Below, piece by piece: positions 1-10,347 of a stretch of 64,000 bases of DNA. The notes below the pieces were generated by a model. The model worked only from the letters and a program-made list of their open reading frames with translations. It searched no databases and was not told the DNA's origin. Positions within the stretch are counted from its first letter, which is position 1. The number at the start of each line of letters is the position of its first letter. This DNA comes from Wyeomyia smithii (Eukaryota > Arthropoda > Insecta > Diptera > Culicidae), in assembly GCF_029784165.1 (NCBI RefSeq), contig NC_073695.1, positions 143,178,462-143,242,461 of the forward strand. Reading direction: 5' to 3'. Position numbers and translations under genes: made by a program.

Positions 1-1142
1 GGGGCAAAACCAAGTGATTCTGACAAACAATCTTTAATTTCATCAATAGTTTGATCATTTGAAAGACCTTTCAAAACAGCCGTAAACGGTCTCTCGTCTT
101 TGGCATCAAAATAATAAAATTTATACATCTTTTCAGTCAAATACTATAAAAGATGTTGATGGCCATCAAAAGATTCGGCCAAAATACGAATTTCGCCTTG
201 GCGGCCAATTTGAAAATTAACTTTCACATCCGACAGAAATGATGAAAGTTCTGATCGAAATGCTTTGAAGTTTGCTACAAATACCACAATAAGTGGAACA
301 TTAACCTTCTTCATGACGGCTTTATGCTCAGTATGAGAAGTTTGGTATTCTTGATCCCCAACGGAAGAAAGAATATCATACCTGTTAGTCGAAATTTCTC
401 AAACCAATTCTACTCACTAAACACTCGTTAACGTTAAAAACAAATTTATTACTTTGCGTTTCAACAGGTAGTCTTTTGAAAAGATTGCCTGTTGAAAGCA
501 AAAACAAAATTTCAATATCTCTCGGTAGTCTAAGACTTAGCCTCGAGCTGTTGGTAAAATGCGACCGTACTGTGGGACAGTTCAAGTCGATCTGGCATAC
601 ACCGTTTCTATCTCAGTTAACATTGATTTCGACTTACCGCGAAACGGGCGCTCCCGTTCGCTAGGCCTTGTAGAGGATTCAACAGAACTTGATCTACACT
701 CAGAGCACGAAGGGAGCGCAGAGCTTGAAGCTTTACCACTTTTTGTCATTCTGAGATCTACAGTGGATGTATACGCAGTAAATAATCCACCAACAAAGAA
801 ATCTCATAACTTACCGGTTAGCTTGCGCTCCCGTTCACTGTGCCTCGTGGTCGCCGTGTCAAGGCTATGACCAGGATCTGGTTGCGAAGAGAGCGCGGCC
901 GGTGTGTTGAGAGCTTTTCCTGGTTCGACATCTTCTTGACCATCTGATTCGACAGTATCATCCGATTCTTCCCCCTCTTGCTCGAATCCTGCTGCATCTG
1001 GTGGATTTACTTCACAGTATTGGAATCCGCTCCTTCTGCAAAATCGTAAGCAGCAACAATCAACGGTCATTCGTTGTTTTGCTTTCGTCTCGATTAGACG
1101 CAAATTGTTCAGCTCTGCTTGATTTGCAAAATAGCAATACAC
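1..1142 (-). pseudogene. Jockey-like LINE ORF1 (gag-like) relic
   Basis: Read on the minus strand, about 1-370 encodes a stretch with TNRYDILSS near its start, then SDVKVNFQIGRQGEIRILAE, then FYYFDAKDERPFTAVLKGLS and a tail ending near SLGFAP. This resembles the region before the zinc knuckles (PRE_C2HC-like) of Jockey/X-element ORF1 nucleic-acid-binding proteins. An in-frame TAG lies at about 145. The part towards 1142 (start of a 112-codon frame) is acidic and Ser-rich and is linked only by changes of frame, with further stops around 385-600. A short SERER-GK stretch occurs twice (about 640-690 and 810-850), each followed by GGTAAGT. The zinc knuckles would lie left of the window. The core identification is fair; assigning 385-1142 to the same gene is inference. 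Confidence 0.5.
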
Positions 1143-1507
1143 GAGTTATCGTACGGGTGTTTTTTTGTCGATTAGTTCTTGTGCTGTGCGATAACAATAG
1201 CCGTAGTATATCGGCAGAAACATCTTCTGCACACTGGTAGGGGCAGGCTACCCCGCCAGTGATCTGATACGCAGCTGATATATCAGCAAGAATAATTCTC
1301 CCGCACCGCTGTTACCCCGCTAGCAGCACGGACCACCATACGATCGAGCGAGTGGAAGTCAACTACAAGTGGCATCTACAAGGCCACTGTGTCACAACGC
1401 GAAGCTGGATCGTCATTGTTTGTCCTGCGGAGACACTCGATTGATCCTACTATCAGCCGTGAGGTCGTGACTTAGACGTTCGGTGAAGTATTCACTTTAG
1501 AATTTTT

Positions 1508-1612
1508 ATCATTATTAATATTATTACTATCAATATTATTATTATAATTATAATTATTATTATTGTTATTATTATTATTATTATCATTTCTATTGTTATT
1601 AGTATTAGTATT
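1508..1612. repeat. ATT-rich simple repeat
   Basis: About 100 bases of imperfect TTA/ATT/TAT triplets, just upstream of the LINE ORF1. It may lie in the 5' untranslated region of that element. No coding potential is seen. Confidence 0.85.
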
Positions 1613-1742
1613 ACTGTCTTTTTTTATTTGATCCATTGTAGTTTGAAATATTGTTTTTAAAATATAATATCAACTGTTTGATCCCCCCCACACATTCGAA
1701 TATTTATCGTTTGTGTGCGGTAGAGCGTAACGCTCCCGCAAA

Positions 1743-3119
1743 ATGGACGACATGCAGGTGCAACTTTTTCTTGATGTGGAAACAAATGGGGAAGAAATTG
1801 AAATTTCCCCTAGCAGTTCTCCCTTACCTTCCCCTGCACCACCCCTGCTACCTAGCCCCGTACCAAGGGTACCGGAAATACGGGTAAAAGCTTACCCAGA
1901 TGCCGCTAGCGGTCCCTACGTTGTTTACTTCCGGCCCATAAAAAAAACCTTTGAATATAATTCAAATAGGCAAAGACCTGGCAAAACAGTTTTCGGCCGT
2001 AACCGAGATTACGAAGGTGAGGCCGAACAAACTGCGAGTTGTCGTGAGTAGCTTGAAGCAAGCAAACGAAATTGCTAGCTACGAGCTCTTTACAAGGGAG
2101 TACCGCGTGTACATCCCTGCCAAGGGCGTGGAGATCGACGGTGTGGTTACCGAAGGAAGCCTCTCGGTCGATGACATTTTGCGTCACGGGGTTGGCTGCT
2201 TCAAGAACCCCCTGATTCAAGATGTAAAGATACTGGATGTCAAGCAATTGCATTCAGTATCCATCGAAGAAGGGAAGAAGAAATTCTTCCCTTCGGATTC
2301 CTTCCGTGTAACATTCGCCGAATCCGCACTGCCGAACTACATCTCTTTGGACAGGGTTCGTCTGCCTGTACGCCTGTTCATACCGCGGGTCATGCATTGC
2401 CAAAACTGCAAGCAGTTAGGTCATGCAGCCACCTACTGCTGCAACAAGGCACGCTGCAGCAAGTGCGGAGGCAATCATGCTGAGACCGCTTGCAGTGAGG
2501 ATACTGCGAGGGAACTCGGCATGACCTTTCGGCGTGTCCCGCGAACAAACAGCGCGAGAAAAAAATTAAGCGTTCCCTTAAGGAACGATCAAAGCGCTTT
2601 TTTGCAGATAAGCTTAAGAGGGCTGAGCCACCCTCGACAGGAAACATCTTTTCCTTATTGCCAACCGATGAGGGTACATCTGACGATCCCGTCGAAGGGT
2701 GTTCTTATGCCTTGCCAGAGGGATCAAGGAAGAGGAGAATGCTCAACTCTCCTAATCTTTCTCGCAAAGGTCGTAAGATAACCCCTAGCGGAATGACCAA
2801 TAAGACAACACAAAAAGGAAGCGGTGAAGAAAAACCGGAGCAAGTACCCCCCGGTTTTAATTTCAAATCAAACCAGGAGTACCCACCGCTTCCTGGGGCA
2901 CCAAAAACCCCTCGTGCACCCATTTCTCGATCAGAAGACATAAAAGAAACAGGGTTCATAAAATTCTCTGATATTGTGGACTGGATATTTAAAACATTCA
3001 ACATACCAGATCCCCTTCAAAACATTCTTCTTGCCCTTCTCTCCACAGTGAAAACCTTTTTGAAGCAACTCACAGCAACTTGGCCCCTCATTTCAGCTAT
3101 CGTGTCTTTCGATGACTAA
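1743..3119 (+). pseudogene. I-clade LINE ORF1 (nucleic-acid-binding, zinc knuckles), two frameshifts
   Basis: ORF1 proteins of this clade bind element RNA and act as nucleic-acid chaperones. The frame starts at ATG 1743 with an acidic, Pro/Ser-rich leader. It shifts at an A8 run near 1940 into a frame (about 1951-2560) containing VTEITKVRPNKLRVVVSSLK and a CCHC cluster (CQNCKQLGHAATYC, then CSKCGGNHAETAC; about 2397-2490). It shifts again at an A7 run near 2561 into a basic, Pro-rich C-terminal part ending at TAA 3117-3119. Both shifts fall on homopolymers, so they may be recent decay or consensus errors. The last eight bases (ATGACTAA) also hold the ATG of ORF2, which suggests termination-reinitiation. 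Recognition of the family is firm; activity is unlikely. Confidence 0.85.
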
Positions 3120-6100
3120 TACGTCGAAAGAGGTTAGGAATTTTGTCACTGTGTTACAGTGGAACTGCAGAAGTATCATCCCCAAATTCGATTTATTTTC
3201 ACATTTAATAAACACATACAATTGTGATGCGTTCGCACTCTGTGAAACCTTTCTCAATTCAAATGACCAACTTAATTTCCACGATTTCAACATCATTCGT
3301 CGAGATCGAGACTCACACGGTGGAGGGGTACTTTTAGGGATCAAAAAGTGCTATTCTTTTTTTCAAAATCGACCTCCCCTCGATCTTGAATATTGAAGTT
3401 GTTGCCATTCAAACGAATATGAATGGAAAAGACCTTTGCCTTGTTTCGTTATATATTCCCCCATCCGCGCGGATTGAACAGAAGCAACTCCTTGATATAG
3501 CAGAATTGCTTCCCGCACTTTTTTTGATTTTGGGAGATTTTAACTCTCACTGTTCGCTATGGAGGTCGCTGTACGACGACAACCGATCTTCTTTAATCTG
3601 TAACTTGATCGACGACTTCAATATGACACTTTTGAATACTGGGGAAGCGACACGTGTACCTAATCCTCCAGCACGTGAAAGCGTGCTTGACCTATCCCTC
3701 TGCTCGACATCACTAGCGTTAGATTGCCAGTGGAAAGTAATCAACGATCCCCACGGTAGTGATCATCTTCCAATCGTTATATCAATTGCTAATGGTTCAA
3801 ATCCCCCGAACCCAATCAATATTTCCTACGACCTTACACGTAATATTGATTGGAAGCGTTATGAGTCTTTTATAGCGGAATCTATCGAGACTCACGAGGA
3901 ACTTCCTCCGGAGGAAGAATACGCGTTCTTAGCTGGCTTGATAATCGACGCCGCGACTCAAGCTCAGACGAAACCGATACCCGGGGTAACGATTAGACAG
4001 CGCCCTCCCATCATATGGTGGGACAAAGAGTGCTCTGAGCTGTACGCGCGAAGGTCCGCGGCGTATAAGGACTACCGGGAGTACGGCACTATCAACCTAC
4101 TTCGAAAGTACGAGGCACTGGGCAGGCAGATGAAGAGCTTAGTAAAGGCGAAAAAACGCGGGTACTGGCGGCGGTCCGTAAACGCGTTGACGAGGGAAAC
4201 AGCGATGTGCACTCTTTGGGATACCGCCAGGCGCATGCGGAACCATGACGTTTCGAAGGAGAGTGAGGAGTATTCAGATCGCTGGATACTCGATTTTGCC
4301 AAAAAGGTCTGTCCGGACTCTGTACCGGAACAGAAAACCTTTCGCGACGCGTTTTTAGTAACTACGGAAGAGCCTCCATTTTCGATGTTGGAATTTTCAA
4401 TGGCTCTCCTGTCGTGCAACAATAAGGCTCCAGGGTTAGATATAATAAAATTCAACCTGTTGAAGAATCTACCCGACTCTGCAAAAAGACGCGTGTTGAA
4501 TTTGTTCAACAAGTTTCTTGAGCTAAATATTGTTCCGCATGACTGGAGGGAGGTAGAAGTCATTGCTATTCGGAAACCCGGGAAACCTGCCTCTGATCAC
4601 AATTCATATAGGCCGATTGCGATGCTCTCTTGCCTCCGGAAATTAATGGAGAAAATGATCCTCTTACGGTTAGACAAATGGGTCGAAACAAACGGTTTAC
4701 TTTCAGATAATCAATTTGGCTTTCGCCGGGGCAAAGGAACGAACGATTGCCTAGCGTTGCTTTCTACTGAAATTCAACTCGCATTTGCTCGAAAAGAGCA
4801 AATGGCTTCTGCGTTCATGGATATTAAGGGGGCTTTTGACTCTGTCTCTGTAGAAGTTTTAAGCGCGAAACTTCATTCGCAGGGACTTGCACCAAATTTG
4901 AATAACTTTTTGCTCAATTTGTTGTCAGAAAAGCAAATGTATTTCTCACATGGCGATTCGACAACTTCCCGAATAAGTTACATGGGCCTTCCCCAGGGCT
5001 CATGTTTAAGTCCTCTCTTATATAATTTTTACGTCAATGACATCGATGAATGTCTTGCAAATTCATGCACGCAAAGGCAACTTGCAGACGATAGCGTTGT
5101 ATCCATTACTGGTAGCGAGGTTAGCGATCAGCAAGGACCATTGCAAGATACCTTAGACAATTTGTCTGAATGGGCTCTTAAGCTGGGTATCGAATTCTCT
5201 CCGGAGAAAACTGAGTTGGTCGTTTTTTCTAGGAAGCATAACCCAGCTCAGCTGCAGCTCCTACTAACGGGTAAAACGATCACTCGGGTTTTAGTCGCTA
5301 AATATCTCGGGGTCTGGTTCGACTCTAAATGCACCTGGGCTTGCCATATTAGGTATCTGACACGAAAATGCCAACAGAGGATTAATTTTCTTCTTACGAT
5401 TACCGGAACCTGGTGGGGTGCTCACCCAGGAGACCTTCTAAGGTTATACCAAACAACAATACTGTCAGTTCTTGAATACGGTTGTTTCTGCTTTCGCTCC
5501 GCTGCGAACACGCATATTTTGAAACTAGAAAGAACACAATATCGTTGTTTGCGTATTGCCTTGGGTTGCATGCAGTCGACCCATACGATGAGTCTTGAAG
5601 TGCTAGCGGGTATTCTTCCGTTGAAACATCGTTTTTGGAATCTCTTTTACCGGTTACTAATTCGATGTACGGTCATGAACACATTGGTAATTGAAAATTT
5701 CGAGAGGTTGGTCGACCTTCAATCCCAAACCAGATTTATGACTTTATATTTTGACTACATGGCTCAAGATATTAACCCTTCTTCATACGTTCCCTTCAAT
5801 GTCGCACCTTTAGATACTTCTAACAATGCTATATTCATCGACACCACCATTAAAGAAGACATTATTGGTATCCCGGATCAATTGCGCCCACAAGAGATCC
5901 CTAAGATTTTTTTAAATAAGTTTAAACATGTGAGTTGTGATAAAATGTTTTATACTGACGGATCTAATCTAGTGTTTTATACTGACGGATCTAACCTAGT
6001 CCACTGGCTTCGGTGTTTTCCACGGAAACTTTACCGCCTCCTACAAACTCGATGCTCCTGCTTCCGTGTACGTCGCAGAACTTGCTGCTATTCAGTACTC

Positions 6101-6671
6101 TCTTGGGATCATCGAAACCCTGCCCATAGACCACTACTTCATCTTCACAGACAGTCTCGGTGCCGTTGAGGCTCTGCAATCGATGAAGACTGTGAAGCAC
6201 ACCCCGTATTTCCTGGGGAAAATACGGCGGTTTTTAAGTGCTTTAACAGATAAAAATTACCGGGTTACCTTAGCGTGGGTCCCTTCTCGTTGTTCCATTC
6301 CGGGCAATGAAAAGGCTGACGCTTTAGCTAAGGTGGGTGCTATTGATGGCGATATTTATAGTAGACCAATTGCTTATGATGAATTTTATAGCATTTTGCG
6401 TCAAAGAACACTCAACAGTTGGCAATCATCATGGAACTCAGATGAACTGGGACGGTGGCTACATTCCATTTTTCCTAAGGTATCGACGAAAGCATGGTTC
6501 AAGGGTTGGATGTAGGTCGGGACTTTATTCGCGTGATGTCCAGACTTATGTCCAATCACTATATGTTAAACACGCATCTCTTTCGTATAGGGCTTGTAGA
6601 CAGTAATCACTGCGTTTGTGGCGATGGCTACCATGACATCGAGCATGTTGTTTGGTCGTGTGCCGAATTCG
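3112..6671 (+). pseudogene. I-clade LINE ORF2 (endonuclease/RT/RNase H), first copy, broken
   Basis: ORF2 would nick target DNA and reverse-transcribe the element RNA. It starts at ATG 3112 with VLQWNCRSI (endonuclease), shifts at a T-run near 3355-3362, and continues from about 3386. Endonuclease motifs LILGDFNSH and GSDHLPIV are present. The RT follows with RPIAMLSCLRK, the GLPQGSCLSPLLYNF box and LADD at 5081-5092. RNase H begins with YTDGS, which is doubled in tandem (27 bp), and a further shift lies near 6000. FTDS and WVPSRCSIPGNEKADALAK follow; the usual His of the last box is Arg here. A one-base deletion near 6503, relative to the second copy, ends the frame at 6515. The sequence breaks at 6671, where the duplicated segment begins. 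Non-functional as written. Confidence 0.88.
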
Positions 6672-9007
6672 AACCTTTCGCGACGCGTTTTTAGTAACTA
6701 CGGAAGAGCCTCCATTTCCGATGTTGGAATTTTCAATGGCTCTCCTGTCGTGCAACAATAAGGCTCCAGGGTTAGATATAATAAAATTCAACCTGTTTAA
6801 GAATCTACCCGACTCTGCAAAAAGACGCGTATTGAATTTGTTCAACAAGTTTCTTGAGCGTAATATTGTTCCGCATGACTGGAGGGAGGTAGAAGTCATT
6901 GCTATTTGGAAACCCGGGAAACCTGCCTCTGATCACAATTCATATAGGCCGATTGCGATGCTCTCTTGCCTCCGGAAATTAATGGAGAAAATGATCCTCT
7001 TACGGTTAGACAAATGGGTCGAAACAAACGGTTTACTTTCAGATACTCAATTTGGCTTTCGCCGGGGCAAAAGGACGAACGATTGCCTAGCGTTGCTTTC
7101 TACTGAAATTCAACTCGCATTTGCTCGAAAAAAGCAAATGGCTTCTGCGTTCATGGATATTAAGAGGGCTTTTGACTCTGTCTCTGTAGAAGTTTTAAGC
7201 GCGAAAATTCATTCGCAGGGACTTGCACCAAATTTGAATAACTTTTTGCTCAATTTGTTGTCAGAAAAGCATATGTATTTCTCACATGGCGATTCGACAA
7301 CTTCCCGAATTAGTTACATGGGCCTTCCCCAGGGCTCATGTTTAAGTCCTCTCTTATATAATTTTTACGTCAATGACATCGATGAATGTCTTGCAAATTC
7401 ATGCACGCTAAGGCAACTTGCAGACGATAGCGTTGTATCCATTACTGGTAGCGAGGCTAGCGATCTGCAAGGACCATTGCAAGATACCTTAGACAATTTG
7501 TCTGAATGGGCTCTTAAGCTGGGTATCGAGTTCTCTCCGGAGAAAACTGAGTTGGTCGTTTTTTCGAGGAAGCATAACCCAGCTCAGCTGCAGCTCCTAC
7601 TAGCGGGTAAAACGATCACTCAGGTTTTAGTCGCTAAATATCTCGGGGTCTGGTTCGACTCTAAATGCACCTGAGCTTGCCATATTAGGTATCTGACACG
7701 AAAATGCCAACAGAGGATTAATTTCCTTCTTACGATTACCGGAACCTGGTGGGGTGCTTACCCAGGAGACCTTCTAAGGTTATACCAAACAACAATACTG
7801 TCAGTTCTTGAATACGGTTGTTTCTGCTTTCGCTCCGCTGCGAACACGCATATTTTGAAACTAGAAAGAACACAATATCGTTGTTTGCGTATTGCCTTGG
7901 GTTGCATGCAGTCGACCCATACGATGAGTCTTGAAGTGCTAGCGGGTATTCTTCCGTTGAAACATCGTTTTTGGAATCTCTTTTACCGGTTACTAATTCG
8001 ATGTACGGTCATGAACACATTGGTAATTGAAAATTTCGAGAGGTTGGTCGACCTTCAATCCCAAACCAGATTTATGACTTTATATTTTGACTACATGGCT
8101 CAAGATATTAACCCTTCTTCATACGTTCCCTTCAATGTCGCACCTTTAGATACTTCTAACAATGCTATATTCATCGACACCACCATTAAAGAAGACATTA
8201 TTGGTATCCCGGATCAATTGCGCCCACAAGAGATCCCTAAGATTTTTTTAAATAAGTTTAAACATGTGAGTTGTGATAAAATGTTTTATACTGACGGATC
8301 TAATCTAGTGTTTTATACTGACGGATCTAACCTAGTCCACTGGCTTCGGTGTTTTCCACGGAAACTTTACCGCCTCCTACAAACTCGATGCTCCTGCTTC
8401 CGTGTACGTCGCAGAACTTGCTGCTATTCAGTACTCTCTTGGGATCATCGAAACCCTGCCCATAGACCACTACTTCATCTTCACAGACAGTCTCAGTGCC
8501 ATTGAGACTCTGCGATCGATGAAGCCTGTGAAGCACACCCCGTATTTCCTGGGGAAAATATGGCGGTTTTTAAGTGCTTTAACAGATAAAAATTACCGGG
8601 TTACCTTAGCGTGGGTCCCTTCTCATTGTTCCATTCCGGGCAATGAAAAGGCTGACGCTTTAGCTAAGGTGGGTGCTATTGATGGCGATATTTATAGTAG
8701 ACCAATTGCTTATGATGAATTTTATAGCATTTTGCGTCAGAGAACACTCAACAGTTGGCAATCATCATGGAACTCAGATGAACTGGGACGGTGGCTACAT
8801 TCCATTTTTCCTAAGGTATCGACGAAAGCATGGTTCAAAGGGTTGGATGTAGGTCGGGACTTCATTCGCGTGATGTCCAGACTTATGTCCAATCACTATA
8901 CGTTAAACACGCATCTCTTTCGTATAGGGCTTGTAGACAGTAATCACTGCGTTTGTGGCGATGGCTACCATGACATCGAGCATGTTGTTTGGTCGTGTGC
9001 CGAATTC
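4336..9007 (+). repeat. 2336-bp tandem duplication inside the I-clade LINE
   Basis: Unit A is 4336-6671 and unit B is 6672-9007, with a constant offset of 2336 and only scattered substitutions. The join reads GCCGAATTC then GAACCTTTCGCG. Unit B continues past the break as GCCGAATTCTGTGATG, the expected element sequence. Confidence 0.9.
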
Positions 9008-9154
9008 TGTGATGTTAGGTCCGAGCTTATAGATTCCCTCCGGGCCCGAGGAAAACAACCGAACGTTCCCGTTAGAGACATTCTGGGAAGCGGTGATCTG
9101 CAGTACATGACACAGCTATACTGCTTTCTGAAAAATGCTGACATTAAAATTTAA
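6672..9154 (+). pseudogene. I-clade LINE ORF2, duplicated RT-RNase H segment
   Basis: This segment repeats 4336-6671 almost exactly and then continues to the natural ORF2 end (TAA 9152-9154). It lacks the endonuclease and enters mid-RT. RT boxes match the first copy (GLPQGSCLSPLLYNF; LADD near 7420). A TGG-to-TGA change makes a stop at 7672-7674. The doubled YTDGS and the nearby frameshift of the first copy are both present (about 8283-8340). The RNase H box here reads WVPSHCSIPGNEKADALAK, with the catalytic-type His kept. The C-terminal part has the Cys/His cluster CVCGDGYHDIEHVVWSC seen in I-clade ORF2. Dead, but useful for ordering events. Confidence 0.88.
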
Positions 9155-9497
9155 AATTTTCTTTGTCTATTTGTCAGATTAAGGATACAAATATACTATG
9201 CTGAAGACACGGAAACAAAGAGCCCGCATCTATGCTGACACAAATATTTTGAACCCACAACAAACAAGAATACAATTGCTCTACCAGTTGAAAAACAAAA
9301 TTCCAAAATAATTTTAAGTTAAAATTGTATCTCCCCTCCTCTCACCTTAAATCCCCACTAGCTCGTAGTCGGCCGCGAGAATAAAAAAAAGGCCTCCCTC
9401 TTTTCCCTGCTAACGTAGAATTAATACCAATTGTACTTGGCTCAGTAAAACAGAAAATGTATCGTGCCGTGTCAAATAAACTAATTTAATTTAAAAA
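9155..9497 (+). other. 3' untranslated region and end of the I-clade LINE
   Basis: Non-coding, with C/T-rich stretches and an A7 to A8 run, ending in an A/T-rich tail (AATTTAATTTAAAAA) at about 9497. The last 48 bases occur again at 16261-16309, where they mark the second unit of the mosaic duplication. Confidence 0.75.
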
Positions 9498-9848
9498 CAA
9501 TCAACGGAGGCTCAGGGCTTGCCTTAGTCTTGGACATGTACGGAAAACTGTCCTTATCGAATTTTACGTCTTATGCCACGAACAAGCGCTGGGTCTTCAT
9601 GTTCCACAGTATATATCCATTAGGTGCATAACCAACCATTACCGATAACTTACTCTTCGCATCTAGTTTCTTGCGTTGCTGTGCAAGAATCAATGCATAT
9701 GCCTTGCAACCAAATACTCATATCTGGTTTATGTTTTGTCCACATCTCAACTTCATCATGAAAATGACTGCGAAGTGCGTGAAATCGTCAGTAAAAGAGA
9801 TGAAGTACCGAGAGCCATCCCAGGCGCTTGGCGTGATTGGCCAAACAC
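9498..9848 (-). pseudogene. Ty1/copia integrase fragment, copy A
   Basis: Minus-strand reading gives GSRYFISFTDDFTHFAVIFM, the first part of a copia integrase core (YF-FTDD-F), joined after a deletion to a stretch like LDAKSKLSVMVGYAPNGY and DVKFDED, which matches the region following the copia integrase core. Internal stops and shifts make it non-functional. It ends exactly at the Gypsy LTR (9849). Together with the gag/protease piece at 20959-21814 it looks like one copia element split by the Gypsy. Confidence 0.75.
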
Positions 9849-10005
9849 TGTAATAAGTCTCCAATATAGATAATGAGAATTCCATTTATTTGCGTGATCT
9901 ACATTGTTCAGTGGTCAATGGTACACTAAATTATTTAACATGACTGTTCGTATAGTCTATAGAGTATAGTTTCAAGCAGTGTTGCTAGAGCTGCAATATA
10001 TTACA
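9849..10005 (-). repeat. Gypsy element 3' LTR, copy A (157 bp)
   Basis: It begins TGTAATAAG and ends ATATTACA, so the ends are short inverted repeats (TGTAATA/TATTACA). On the minus strand it follows a purine-rich tract (10006-10040, read here as a C/T-rich run), as expected for a 3' LTR. It is nearly identical to 16660-16816, and 39 bases of it recur at 20920-20958. Confidence 0.85.
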
Positions 10006-10347
10006 CGCTTTCTTTTCTTTTTTTTTTTCTAAACTATCAACCTAATCAAATTCATACCTCTTTTTTTTTCTTTTTTTTTTTTTTTTTGAAGGTGGCGGGG
10101 AAATCTGCAAACAGACACCTGAGAAGAGAACTCAGGGTGTGGGGATGAGACTAGGGGAGAGATGCTGGGGTAGTTACACTCGCCCAGACACCTACTGATC
10201 CCTGTCCCGACCCACTAAAACCCCTCCAGTCTCCAGCCCTGGTCTTCCCGGAACGACGGTTAAGTATTACGTCGGGGAGTGGCTTTTGTGCGTGATGCAC
10301 CCTCTTTACTCTTATAACCTCCTAGCTAACTACCTGGAGACTGGTAA

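Larger units (their letters stand above)
1743..9497 (+). mobile_element. I-clade non-LTR retrotransposon with internal 3' duplication
   Basis: Order on the plus strand: ORF1 with CCHC knuckles, an 8-base ORF1/ORF2 overlap, then ORF2 with endonuclease, reverse transcriptase and RNase H. APE+RT+RNase H together with a multi-knuckle ORF1 is the I-clade layout. The 5' untranslated region extends left of 1743 but its end was not found; about 1232 is one possibility. The 3' untranslated region is 9155-9497 and resembles 55436-55589, the 3' end of a truncated relative (shared AGCTCGTAGTCGGC and TGTGCCGTGTCAAATAAA-type stretches). To the right the element abuts copia integrase sequence. A 2336-bp segment (4336-6671) is repeated at 6672-9007. 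Confidence 0.85.
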
